Assembly (NCBI GenBank): GCA_937871985.1
Contig: CALMPB010000222.1
Coordinates: forward strand, 1 to 14,091
Length of the DNA stretch: 14,091 nucleotides
DNA from: an uncultured Burkholderiaceae bacterium
Lineage (GTDB): Bacteria; Pseudomonadota; Gammaproteobacteria; Burkholderiales; Burkholderiaceae
Direction of reading: 5' to 3'
The position numbers and the translations under genes are program-made. Under the pieces are notes generated by a model that made no database searches, was not told where the DNA came from, and was given only the letters and a program-made list of their open reading frames with translations. Each line of letters opens with the position of its first letter. Position 1 is the first letter of the stretch. Shown here piece after piece: positions 1 through 7,575 of the stretch.

Positions 1-851
1 TCCAATGCGGCGGCCAGAATCGCCAAGGGCACATGGGTGATATAGCGCGTGGTGAACCAGTCGTCGAAGACGGGGATGGCTGCGACGAGGCCGGCGATGG
101 CGAAGAGGGCGCAGAAGGCCATGAAGAAGGCCAGGGGGCGGTAGTAGCGCAGGATCTGGGCAATGGTGACGATGACGCGGGCGCCGTCGGAGAAAGTGTT
201 CAGTTTGGAGACGCTGCCGGCGGGGCGGTCTTTGTATTCGACGGGGATTTCCAGGATGCGCATGCGCCGGTGCAGGGCGTGCAGGGTGACGTCGGTTTCT
301 ATCTGGAAGCCTTCGACAAGAATGGGGTAGGTTTTGACGAACGAGCGGTTGAATACGCGGTAGCCGCTCATGATGTCCACCAGGTTGGCGCCGAAGAGGC
401 GGTTGACCAGGTTTTGCACGAGCCCGTTGCCGAAGTTGTGCAGGGGGCGTTTGTTCTCGTTGGCGTAGTGGCCGCCGGAATGGCGGTCGCCCACGACCAT
501 GTCGGCCTTGCCTTCGAGCACGGGGCGCAGCAGGTCGTGCACGCGGTCGGCGGGGTAGGTGAGGTCGGCGTCGGCCAGCACATAGGCATCGGCCTCGGTA
601 TCGAGGAAGGCGCGGCGCACAGCGTTACCTTTGCCTTGTCGGGGCTCGTCGATGACTTCGCCGGCAATGTTCAGCCCGGCCAGGGTGTCGGCGGCGATCT
701 GGTGGGTGGCATCCTTGGAGTTGTTGTTGACGACAACGATGCGGGCCTGCGGCAGTTGGGCGTGAAACGCTTCGATGGTGGCCGCGATGGTGAGTTCTTC
801 GTTATAGGCGGGAAGGATGACCGCAATGCTGGGTGTGTTCGTGGTTGTCAT
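1..851 (-). CDS. Family 2 glycosyltransferase, polyprenyl-phosphate sugar synthase type (partial, C-terminus beyond window)
   Basis: The minus-strand frame opens at the ATG at 851-849 and stays open to position 1, so 283 residues are visible and the C-terminus is missing. The GT-A fold starts at residue 8 with a strand ending in PAYNEE (about 14-19), and the metal/nucleotide DxD motif is D94-A-D96 within LADADLTYP. An MSGYRVFNRSF segment (161-171) is typical of dolichol-phosphate mannose synthase (DPM1)/GtrB-like enzymes. After the catalytic domain come a hydrophobic segment at about 240-260 and the start of another at about 270, so the protein is probably membrane-anchored. The family transfers a sugar from a nucleotide donor to undecaprenyl phosphate on the cytoplasmic face; the sugar here is unknown. 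It is divergently placed to the GT-C-like gene at 949, a natural user of a lipid-phosphate sugar. Codon use is strongly GC-rich, like that gene. Family call sure, substrate not. Confidence 0.88.
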   Translation of the reverse strand, partial: MTTTNTPSIAVILPAYNEELTIAATIEAFHAQLPQARIVVVNNNSKDATHQIAADTLAGLNIAGEVIDEPRQGKGNAVRRAFLDTEADAYVLADADLTYPADRVHDLLRPVLEGKADMVVGDRHSGGHYANENKRPLHNFGNGLVQNLVNRLFGANLVDIMSGYRVFNRSFVKTYPILVEGFQIETDVTLHALHRRMRILEIPVEYKDRPAGSVSKLNTFSDGARVIVTIAQILRYYRPLAFFMAFCALFAIAGLVAAIPVFDDWFTTRYITHVPLAILAAAL

Positions 852-948
852 ATTGAGCGAAATCAGGCGAAATCACGGCTCCGTAATCACGGTTCTATAG
901 GGCGTTTGCTAGAATTGTAGCCTTTCCCTTTTCCCCTTCTCCCGGCCA
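852..948. promoter_or_regulatory. Divergent intergenic region, candidate promoters for both flanking genes
   Basis: This 97-base gap separates two divergent genes, so it should carry promoters in both directions. On the plus strand TAGAAT at 910-915 resembles a -10 box, but no good -35 lies 17 bases upstream. On the minus strand TATAGA at 898-893 is a weak -10 candidate. A short direct repeat, AATCACGG, occurs at 871-878 and again 14 bases later, and could be a regulator site or chance. A pyrimidine-rich stretch (about 920-942) lies directly before the ATG at 949, which therefore has no Shine-Dalgarno sequence. Only the divergent geometry is well supported; the boxes are guesses. Confidence 0.3.
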
Positions 949-2793
949 ATGCTTCCCGAGCTGTTCAAGGTTCTTGCCGCCATGGTGCTGTTCGTGCTGC
1001 ATTGCTCCGCGCTGGGTGAGGCGCTGTTGCCGGCGGCGCTGCGGGCGCGCTCGGCGGAGTGGAGCGGCAATGGCTGCCTGAAGTGGTTTTTTGCCCTGTG
1101 CCTGGGCATGCTGGCTAATATTGCCATGTTGTTCGCGCTGGGCATGGCGGGGTATTTGACCAAGCCAGCGGTGTTGATGGCGGCGCTGGCCGCCTTTGTG
1201 GTGGCCCTGCCGCGGCTCCACCGGCAGTTTCAGGTATCCCTCCACCCAAGCCCAAGCGCTATACCAAACTCCAATCCAAACCCAATGGGCCTGGACCTTA
1301 AGGCCACGCGGATTGCGACCTGGCTGGCGCTGGCCCTGCTGTTCTTCCTGTCCGTCATCGTAGCCTTCCACCCGCCAGGGCATTGGGACGACACCATGTA
1401 CCAGTTGCCCCTGGCGCGGGGCTATGTTCAGCACCAGGCCATTGTCCTGAACGAATACCTGCGGTTTCCCCTGTTTCCCCAGAACATCAACCTGCTGTTC
1501 GCGCTGGGTTTGATGTTTGGCGGCGATGTGCTGGCGCAGGCGTTTTCTTCGTTGCCGATCTTTGTGATGGGGCTGGGGCTGATTGGTGTGTCGATCCGCT
1601 TGCTGGCTTCCCCCAATGTGGGCATTTTGGCGGCGGCTGGCCTGTTCATGATCGGGCCCATAAAGCGAACCTTGGGCTATGCATATATTGACAACGGCCT
1701 GGGCATGTTCTGCTGGGCGGCCATTGTGGCGATGATGCTGTGGTCGAAAGAAGACCAGGCAAAGCGCTCGTGGCATTGGGTGATTCTGGCCGGCCTGATG
1801 GCCGGGGGCGCGGCGGGCAGCAAGTATTTCGGCGTGGTGCTGGCCGCCATTCTGGGCGTGTATTTGCTGCTGGCGCGGCGCGACTGGAAGGCCTGCTTTA
1901 TCTACGGCTGCGCGGTACTGGCGGCGGGCTGCTGGTGGTATGTGCGAAGCTTTGTGATTTCCGGCGACCCGATCCACCCGGCGGGCGGCGGCCTGTTCGG
2001 CTATTACCTGTGGGACGCCGGCGACTTGCTGCTGCAGACCCAAGAGCAGGCCATGCACGGATCATCGCGCAACCCTTTATATATATGGACGGCGCTGAAG
2101 GACGCCCACGTGCTGCTCTGGGTACTGGCCTTGTTGGGCCTATTGCTTGCCAAGGCGCCAAAACCCATTCGCGTGCTGCAGGCCGCGTTCCTGGCCTATT
2201 TCCTGTTCTGGTTTTTTGTGACCCAGGTATGGCGCTATTTAGCGCCCATTTATGCGGTTGCAATGTTTCTATCTTGTTATACACTTTACCGTTGGTATGC
2301 TTGGGTTGCCAATTTTTTCAAGCGAACCAGCCCTGCCGCGGCGGGAGCCAAGGCGATAGCGGCGGTGTTGCTTGCCGTGCTGCTGGCGGTGTATGCCGCT
2401 AACCGCTTCCAGGCCTATAAGGAACAAATGGCGAACTGGGGTTCCATTTTGGAACAAGACCCCGGCTACCGCTTGTTCCAGGCTGCCAATGCCCATATTC
2501 CCGAGCTGGGGCCCAAGCTGGTGCAGCTTGGCTTTGAGTACGACGTCTATTTTTTCAATGGCACGGTCATTGGCGACTGGTTCGGGCCGGGCCGGTACCG
2601 CAACCTGTTGGACTGCTCGGGCGGCAAGTGTCGGCCCATTGGGCCAGAGGCCATGTCCAGGTATATGGAAAAGGCAGGAAGCCGGATGCTGGCAGTATCA
2701 ACCAAAGAGTATCCAGAGTTCGATCCAAACAATTATGAAGGGGAGTTTACGGTGTTGGCCAAGTTCCCTGGAGGGGTGTTGTTCAAGCGATGA
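949..2793 (+). CDS. GT-C-like polytopic membrane glycosyltransferase
   Basis: A 614-residue protein made mostly of hydrophobic segments, with roughly ten or more predicted membrane helices by eye. After two to three N-terminal helices and a Pro/Asn/Ser-rich linker (about 99-114), a helix at about 122-141 runs into HPPGHWDDTMYQLPLAR (141-157). An acidic pair (D147, D148) in the first large periplasmic loop is the usual place for the catalytic acid of GT-C enzymes (ArnT/PMT/RgtA-like). A hydrophilic C-terminal domain follows from about residue 490. GT-C enzymes use a polyprenyl-phosphate sugar on the periplasmic side and transfer the sugar to a glycan or lipid. The divergent family 2 glycosyltransferase could make that donor. 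The ATG at 949 lacks a ribosome binding site; ATG 982 is an in-frame alternative, with AAGG 11 bases upstream. It could instead be a ligase or polymerase of similar topology; the exact role is unassigned. Confidence 0.75.
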   Translation: MLPELFKVLAAMVLFVLHCSALGEALLPAALRARSAEWSGNGCLKWFFALCLGMLANIAMLFALGMAGYLTKPAVLMAALAAFVVALPRLHRQFQVSLHPSPSAIPNSNPNPMGLDLKATRIATWLALALLFFLSVIVAFHPPGHWDDTMYQLPLARGYVQHQAIVLNEYLRFPLFPQNINLLFALGLMFGGDVLAQAFSSLPIFVMGLGLIGVSIRLLASPNVGILAAAGLFMIGPIKRTLGYAYIDNGLGMFCWAAIVAMMLWSKEDQAKRSWHWVILAGLMAGGAAGSKYFGVVLAAILGVYLLLARRDWKACFIYGCAVLAAGCWWYVRSFVISGDPIHPAGGGLFGYYLWDAGDLLLQTQEQAMHGSSRNPLYIWTALKDAHVLLWVLALLGLLLAKAPKPIRVLQAAFLAYFLFWFFVTQVWRYLAPIYAVAMFLSCYTLYRWYAWVANFFKRTSPAAAGAKAIAAVLLAVLLAVYAANRFQAYKEQMANWGSILEQDPGYRLFQAANAHIPELGPKLVQLGFEYDVYFFNGTVIGDWFGPGRYRNLLDCSGGKCRPIGPEAMSRYMEKAGSRMLAVSTKEYPEFDPNNYEGEFTVLAKFPGGVLFKR

Positions 2794-2823
2794 TTCATTA
2801 AAACCAGAGCGCGGCCACTGAAT

Positions 2824-4092
2824 ATGTCTTTGCGGCGCAACTCGATGTGGAATTTGGCTGGAACAGGATTGCCGTTGATCCTGGGCGTCGTCACGATTCC
2901 GTATTTGATAAAGCATATAGGGGTCGAAGCGTTTGGAATTCTTACGCTTATCTGGTCGTTGATCGGCTACTTCAGCTTGTTTGATTTCGGACTGGGCCGC
3001 GCCTTAACCCAGCGAGTGGCGGCAAGCCTTGTTTCGGAAAATACCTGCAACGTGCCCCATGTCGTGAAATCTGGCTTGGTGTTCATGGCCTATACCGGCA
3101 TAGCAGGCGGAATACTGCTGGCCTTGCTGGCCTACCCCTTGGGCAGCGACTGGCTGAATGTAAGCCATCCCCTGCAAACCACTACTATCGGCAGCCTGTT
3201 CGTGGCTGCTTTAGGTATACCGCTGGCCACCGTAACCTCCGGCTTGCGGGGAGTACTGGAAGCCTATGAAGACTTCAAAACGGTAAACCTGCTAAGAATC
3301 GTGCTGGGCATTGCCAATTTCGGCCTGCCCGCGTTGAGCTTCGTGTTGTTGGGGCCTTCGCTGGTGTATATGGTGTCTATGCTTATTGCGGCCCGCCTGG
3401 TGGTGCTGCTTGCCTATGGCCTGCTGGCGCATCGGCGCATGCCGGAAGGCTGGCTTAAAAGCGCCGCGCAAACCAACGACGTGAAGGATTTGCTGTCGTT
3501 TGGCGTGTGGATGACGGTTTCCAATATTATCAGCCCGCTTATGGTCACCGCCGATAGATTCGTGATTGCAGCAGTACTGGGGGCAAGCGCCGTGGCCTAT
3601 TACACCGTGCCGTTTGAAATGCTGGTGCGTGTATTGGTAATTCCCTCCGCACTGACCAGTGCCTTGTTCCCCAAGCTGGCTTCCACGATAAAAAGCAACC
3701 CGGCCATTGCCCGGATGCTTTATCGGCGATCGATGAAGCTGATGTCATTGACGCTGCTGGCCATAAGCCTGGCTATGTGCCTGGCTTCATATTGGGGGTT
3801 GGCGTTATGGCTGAACGCCGATTTTGCTTCGAGGTCCTGGCTTATTGTGTGTATTTTAAGCGTCGGCATTCTATTCAACGGGATCGCCTTGGTGCCTTTT
3901 TCCGCCATACAGGCAGCGGGAGACGCCAAAACCACGGCGCATTTGCATGTGTTTGAATTTATTATTTATGTGCCTGTATTGCTAGTAGCCTTGGATGTGT
4001 TTGGGCTGGTGGGGGCAGGTCTGGCTTGGGTGTTTCGTGTTGGGTTGGATCTGGTTTTGCTTTTGTGGCAGGCCAAAAAGGTTTTTGGATAG
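2824..4092 (+). CDS. wzx: Wzx-type polysaccharide/O-antigen flippase
   Basis: A 422-residue, almost wholly hydrophobic protein with about twelve membrane segments, the usual size and topology of Wzx (MOP exporter superfamily). The N-terminus is characteristic: an RRNSMWNLAG start, then IPYLIKHIGVEAFGI (about 27-41) and a segment containing FDFGLGRALTQRVA, the charged loop conserved near the start of these flippases. It would flip undecaprenyl-diphosphate-linked repeat units across the inner membrane. It follows the GT-C gene by 30 bases on the same strand, so cotranscription is likely. The ATG at 2824 has no clear ribosome binding site, but the conserved N-terminus fits this start. Base composition lies between the GC-rich genes to its left and the AT-rich gene to its right. 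The transported glycan cannot be read from sequence. Confidence 0.85.
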   Translation: MSLRRNSMWNLAGTGLPLILGVVTIPYLIKHIGVEAFGILTLIWSLIGYFSLFDFGLGRALTQRVAASLVSENTCNVPHVVKSGLVFMAYTGIAGGILLALLAYPLGSDWLNVSHPLQTTTIGSLFVAALGIPLATVTSGLRGVLEAYEDFKTVNLLRIVLGIANFGLPALSFVLLGPSLVYMVSMLIAARLVVLLAYGLLAHRRMPEGWLKSAAQTNDVKDLLSFGVWMTVSNIISPLMVTADRFVIAAVLGASAVAYYTVPFEMLVRVLVIPSALTSALFPKLASTIKSNPAIARMLYRRSMKLMSLTLLAISLAMCLASYWGLALWLNADFASRSWLIVCILSVGILFNGIALVPFSAIQAAGDAKTTAHLHVFEFIIYVPVLLVALDVFGLVGAGLAWVFRVGLDLVLLLWQAKKVFG

Positions 4093-4304
4093 TAATAGAG
4101 CTTTTGGGGGCAGGTATTAAATAAAAATACGTGCGGTATGTTGTGTGTAAAAGAGGTGAGCCCGCATTATAGGTGGGTACTGCTTTAGAGTATTTTGGCG
4201 CATGGGTTAGTGGTTTTGGTAGCGAGTGTATCTGCGGACGATACTCATTATCGACGTGCTATAACTGCTCTACTGATACCGACCTTTCGTTGGAGCATGA
4301 TATT
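4093..4304. other. Intergenic leader at the composition boundary
   Basis: These 212 bases between the flippase and the most credible starts of the next gene hold no recognisable gene. A GTG at 4173 opens the downstream frame, but the roughly 44 residues it would add are Cys/Ser-rich and soluble, sit before the first membrane helix, and have no ribosome binding site. I therefore treat this stretch as leader DNA. AT-rich patches around 4115-4129 could be part of a promoter, but no well-spaced pair of boxes stands out. No terminator hairpin was seen. Confidence 0.4.
4292..4295 (+). promoter_or_regulatory. Ribosome binding site (GGAG) supporting the TTG start at 4305
   Basis: GGAG lies 9 bases before an in-frame TTG at 4305. 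A second possibility is GAGAG at 4307-4311, 5 bases before the in-frame TTG at 4317. Both place the start just before a Lys-rich stretch and the first membrane helix, which is the expected layout for a membrane protein; the in-frame GTG at 4173 has neither signal. Confidence 0.4.
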
Positions 4305-6353
4305 TTGAGAGCCACATTGAAATATAAAAAGAAGGATGTTGTTCTAGCGGCTCAATTTCTCTTTATTGCTGCAGTAAGTCTTATTTCTATGGCTGCCGTA
4401 ATATTGGCAAAGCTTTATCACCTGATAGTGGCCCCGTCAGTTATTAACCTGTCAATAATACTACCAAGATATAGAAACGGGCTCATGCCAGAGCATGATG
4501 AACGTTTTGTATTCTTGTCTCTCGGAGTTGTTGTTCCTGTCGTTTTGCTAATAATTTGCGTAGTGGTCTTTCGCGGTAGCTTGCAGGATTTGAAGGGTAA
4601 TTCAGAGAGTAGAGCTGCCGTTACCCCTATCGCAATAGCGGTCTTGTTTATTTTTTTGTTTGCGGGATTTGAATTTAGTGGTTGGTTGAGGAACGGTATA
4701 TATGACTCAAAATCTTGTGAGCAAACCATTCTTATATTAATAGCTTGCTTTGTGAGTGCACTTTTTTGGTATTTTCTTATGGCATGTTGTCATTGGACAC
4801 ATAAAGCAATAATAAAGACGAAATTATATGTGGTATGGGCTATTTTTTTTGCTGCAATGTTGCTACAAGTCTTTTCTTGGCGAATAGTGGGGAGTAACTC
4901 CATAACTAATATAGGAGCGTGGCATGGTCATGTCGACGCTGTCATATACGCTCTTAGCCAAGTAATAGGTGGGAAAACGATACTTGCAGATTTACCATCA
5001 CAGTATGGATTGTTTCCAGAAATTCTTGCTCCCCTATTTAAGGTGTTTGGCCTTTCGATATTGTCGTTTTCCATTGTGTGTGCTGTGATGCAAATTACCT
5101 CTATGACGAGTGTGATGTATGTCTTACAACGACAAGTACGTGATCCGGCAATTAAGGTAGTTAGCAGTATAGCGTTTGTGATGATCACATTTGAGACTTG
5201 TTTATGGGCTATAGGTGTTGAGGAGCGTTATTTCCAGTATTGGCCAATCCGTTTTTTCTGGCCGGCCCTTTCTGTTCTTGCCTTTTATCATTACAGTCAG
5301 TTGCCTACGTTGAGACGTGCTCTGCTCGTCTCAATAGCAGGAACGATAGGGGCTTTGTGGAACATTGACTCTGGAATAATGATTGAGATGGCTTTTGCGG
5401 CCTTCCTTTTGTCAAAATTGGCTCTATTGTATGGAGCTCGGCGACATGAGGTGCGTAATTATCGATTGCATTTATTAAGCGCGCTGAGCCAACATCTAGC
5501 TGTTGGGTTGTTGATCGTTACTCTGTTTTTTTTCTATCTTGCCCTGAAATCATCATTGCCGATTCATTTAGCGTGGCTTTATGAATATCAAAGGATTTTT
5601 TATGATCTTGGATTCATGATGCTACCAATGCCTTTGTTTCCACACGCTTGGATGGTGGTGTTAGGTGTGTATTTGATAGGGATAATTGTTGCTTTTTCGG
5701 GGCTTGCGCAGTGGCCATGTAGTAAATCAATGGACAATATTTTGTTTCTATGTTTGCTTGGCTTTGGTCTATTTATTTATTATCAGGGGCGATCACACGT
5801 TCTAAATCTAATTACGGTGGCATGGCCTGCACTTATTGTTGCATCTATATTAGCAGATCGAGTAGTCAGAGCTGTGAAAGCTCAAATACTTTGTCGGGTG
5901 AATTTAGTCTTGCCAGCAGCGGCGTTAGCTATTCTTATGTTTTGTGCTTTACCATTTATCCTAGCAATCCCGAGATTTTATGGTGACGCTTTGTCAGTAT
6001 TACGTAATCGTAATGTAGTGAAGGATCGAGTAGTACATGATGAAATTAACTTTATTCGCTCTCATTCGAGTCGAGGGCAGGTGTGCGCTATTTTATCTTT
6101 ACGGCAGGGCATCTATTATGCAGAAACGGGACTGGTCTCACCGCTATTGGGGCCGGGTTATGTTGAAACTGTTTTACAGTCCGACCTTGATAACATGATT
6201 AATCAAATTAAAGTTGGTAAGCCTAGCTGTATTTTCTTAGGTTTGGGAGCAAGCGCCATCGATTTAGGAGGGAGAGAAGCGAAGATGTTTAATAGATACA
6301 AAGTTTATGCGACAAGTAGCCAAGGAACCATGCAATTGCTTTTATTAAAATAA
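4305..6353 (+). CDS. Large GT-C-like integral membrane protein, probable glycosyltransferase (start uncertain)
   Basis: From TTG 4305 the product is 682 residues, with about twelve or more hydrophobic segments; the frame is also open back to a GTG at 4173 (726 residues). TTG was preferred because GGAG lies 9 bases upstream and the first helix follows at once. The first large extracytoplasmic loop holds WHGHVDA (W206-A212, acid D211), then GGKTILADLPSQYGLFPE with SQYG at 232-235. A Gly-Lys-x-Leu...Asp...QYG pattern after an early Asp recurs in poorly characterised GT-C-like membrane proteins of surface-glycan loci, from my memory of the family. A hydrophilic C-terminal tail of about 130 residues ends the protein. 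Base composition is far more AT-rich than its left neighbours, which suggests separate acquisition. A GtrA homologue and a family 2 glycosyltransferase at the right edge could supply its lipid-linked donor. Wzy polymerase is an alternative. Confidence 0.6.
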   Translation: MRATLKYKKKDVVLAAQFLFIAAVSLISMAAVILAKLYHLIVAPSVINLSIILPRYRNGLMPEHDERFVFLSLGVVVPVVLLIICVVVFRGSLQDLKGNSESRAAVTPIAIAVLFIFLFAGFEFSGWLRNGIYDSKSCEQTILILIACFVSALFWYFLMACCHWTHKAIIKTKLYVVWAIFFAAMLLQVFSWRIVGSNSITNIGAWHGHVDAVIYALSQVIGGKTILADLPSQYGLFPEILAPLFKVFGLSILSFSIVCAVMQITSMTSVMYVLQRQVRDPAIKVVSSIAFVMITFETCLWAIGVEERYFQYWPIRFFWPALSVLAFYHYSQLPTLRRALLVSIAGTIGALWNIDSGIMIEMAFAAFLLSKLALLYGARRHEVRNYRLHLLSALSQHLAVGLLIVTLFFFYLALKSSLPIHLAWLYEYQRIFYDLGFMMLPMPLFPHAWMVVLGVYLIGIIVAFSGLAQWPCSKSMDNILFLCLLGFGLFIYYQGRSHVLNLITVAWPALIVASILADRVVRAVKAQILCRVNLVLPAAALAILMFCALPFILAIPRFYGDALSVLRNRNVVKDRVVHDEINFIRSHSSRGQVCAILSLRQGIYYAETGLVSPLLGPGYVETVLQSDLDNMINQIKVGKPSCIFLGLGASAIDLGGREAKMFNRYKVYATSSQGTMQLLLLK

Positions 6354-6576
6354 ATAATGACTTGGGCAAAACAGGTACATGGTGTGTTGTTCATGGCCTC
6401 TTGGGGAGGATGTATTCGAGAAGACTGTGGTGATTAGGAAAGTCAAGTGAAATAACAAGTTCTCATATGTAGTTGCGATGATAAGATAGCGAGGGCTATT
6501 CATATAGCATTGAGAATTAAAGGCCTATGATTTAGCTACTTCTCGGATTACTCTATTAATATAAATGGTTAATTGA
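6354..6576 (+). promoter_or_regulatory. 223-base gap before ddhD; candidate promoter, no clear gene
   Basis: This is the longest gap inside the plus-strand run and the natural site for a promoter of the ddh genes. TATAAA at 6560-6565 and TATTAA at 6554-6559 are -10-like, with only a weak TTTAGC (6531-6536) as -35 for the latter. If TATAAA is used, transcription would begin within a few bases of the ddhD ATG at 6577, and that ATG also lacks a Shine-Dalgarno sequence, so a leaderless mRNA is conceivable. A 26-codon ATG frame (6357-6437) lies here but has no ribosome binding site and no recognisable product. No terminator hairpin was found. Confidence 0.3.
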
Positions 6577-7563
6577 ATGCCATATGTAATACTGGCAAAT
6601 GCTAAAAAATTTGTAGCTGCGAGTGATAAAGTAATATTGCTTGAGGCCAGTGCCAACGGTATTGCCCTAGAATACAGTTGTCGAACTGGGCGTTGTGGGG
6701 TATGCAAAGCACAAGTCATTCAAGGTGAAACACTTTCTCTTCGGGCTGAAGAGGCGCTTACGCCTGAAGAGTTGCAGTCGGGAGTTATTCTGACATGCTG
6801 TCGTGCGGCAAATACAGATGTTGAGTTGGATATTGAGGATCTTGGTCGTTTGGCTGAAATAGCAATCAAAACAGTACCATGTCGCATCGATTTGCTTGAA
6901 AGGCTTGCGACGGATGTCATTCAGATCACCCTACGCCTTCCTCCCGCTAGCAGGCTCAATTATTTATCGGGCCAGTATGTCGATGTAATCTGGCAAGGTA
7001 ATCGTCGAAGCTATTCCATTGCTAATGCTCCGCGGGCGGATGGAAAACTCACTTTACAGGTTCGCCATGTTGAACAAGGACTAATGAGTCAATATTGGTT
7101 CGACGAGGCCAAAGTTAATGATCTGCTGCGGCTGGAGGGGCCGTTAGGCACATTTTGTCTTCGAACAGTGGAACCTAGTAACTTGGTCTTCCTGGCAACG
7201 GGTACCGGTATTGCTCCCGTAAAAGCCATGCTTGAAGAGTTGGCCATGTCTCCTGAGTTGGCTCTTGGCAAAAGCATTCATGTTTATTGGGGCGGGCGCT
7301 CCATTGGTGATATATATTGGCAGGCTGAGTTCAAAGGACTTAACGTGAGTTTTGTTCCTATTTTGTCTCGCCCATCTCATGATTGGAAGGGGCGGCGTGG
7401 GTATGTTCAGCAGGCTCTTTTAGATGACGAGATTGACTTAACCGATACTGTGGTTTACGCATGCGGTTCGGATGACATGATTCATTCGGCTCGTAAACAG
7501 TTGACGAATGCTGGATTACATCCGAAAAAATTTTACTCGGATGCTTTTGTTAGCTCGAATTAA
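6577..7563 (+). CDS. ddhD: CDP-6-deoxy-Δ3,4-glucoseen reductase (E3), ferredoxin-NAD(P)H reductase type
   Basis: A 328-residue iron-sulfur flavoprotein that passes electrons from NAD(P)H to the E1 dehydrase in 3,6-dideoxyhexose synthesis (RfbI/AscD/DdhD family). Domain order is clear. An N-terminal plant-type [2Fe-2S] ferredoxin domain has ligands C35, C40 and C43 in SCRTGRCGVC plus C74 (or C75). A FAD domain follows with RSYSIAN (144-150), where R-x-Y-S contacts the flavin. The NAD domain has GTGIAP (209-214) and ends with YACGSDDMI (294-302) and FYSDAF (319-324). Length matches the family. It is first of four genes in the order D-A-B-C, as in the Salmonella and Yersinia ddh clusters, and lies 12 bases before ddhA. 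That position separates it from other reductases with this architecture. The ATG has no visible ribosome binding site. Confidence 0.93.
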   Translation: MPYVILANAKKFVAASDKVILLEASANGIALEYSCRTGRCGVCKAQVIQGETLSLRAEEALTPEELQSGVILTCCRAANTDVELDIEDLGRLAEIAIKTVPCRIDLLERLATDVIQITLRLPPASRLNYLSGQYVDVIWQGNRRSYSIANAPRADGKLTLQVRHVEQGLMSQYWFDEAKVNDLLRLEGPLGTFCLRTVEPSNLVFLATGTGIAPVKAMLEELAMSPELALGKSIHVYWGGRSIGDIYWQAEFKGLNVSFVPILSRPSHDWKGRRGYVQQALLDDEIDLTDTVVYACGSDDMIHSARKQLTNAGLHPKKFYSDAFVSSN

Positions 7564-7575
7564 ACAGGATATTTC

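Noticed and set aside
33..920. Long plus-strand open frame (295 codons) opposite the left glycosyltransferase
   Set aside because: Its translation is Gly/Val/Asp-rich low-complexity sequence, as expected antisense to a GC-rich gene; the minus-strand frame has clear glycosyltransferase motifs.
895..2058. Long minus-strand open frame (387 codons) opposite the GT-C-like gene
   Set aside because: Its translation is Gln/Arg/His-rich with no domain pattern, while the plus-strand frame gives a coherent multi-helix membrane protein.
1740..2402. Plus-strand 220-codon frame within the GT-C-like gene
   Set aside because: It is a shifted frame of the same gene with Gly/Arg-rich composition and no recognisable domain.
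4218..4224. GGTAGCG resembling the core of an ops/JUMPstart element upstream of the AT-rich gene
   Set aside because: Only seven bases match, the rest of the 39-base JUMPstart pattern is absent, and it lies in a region that may be partly coding.
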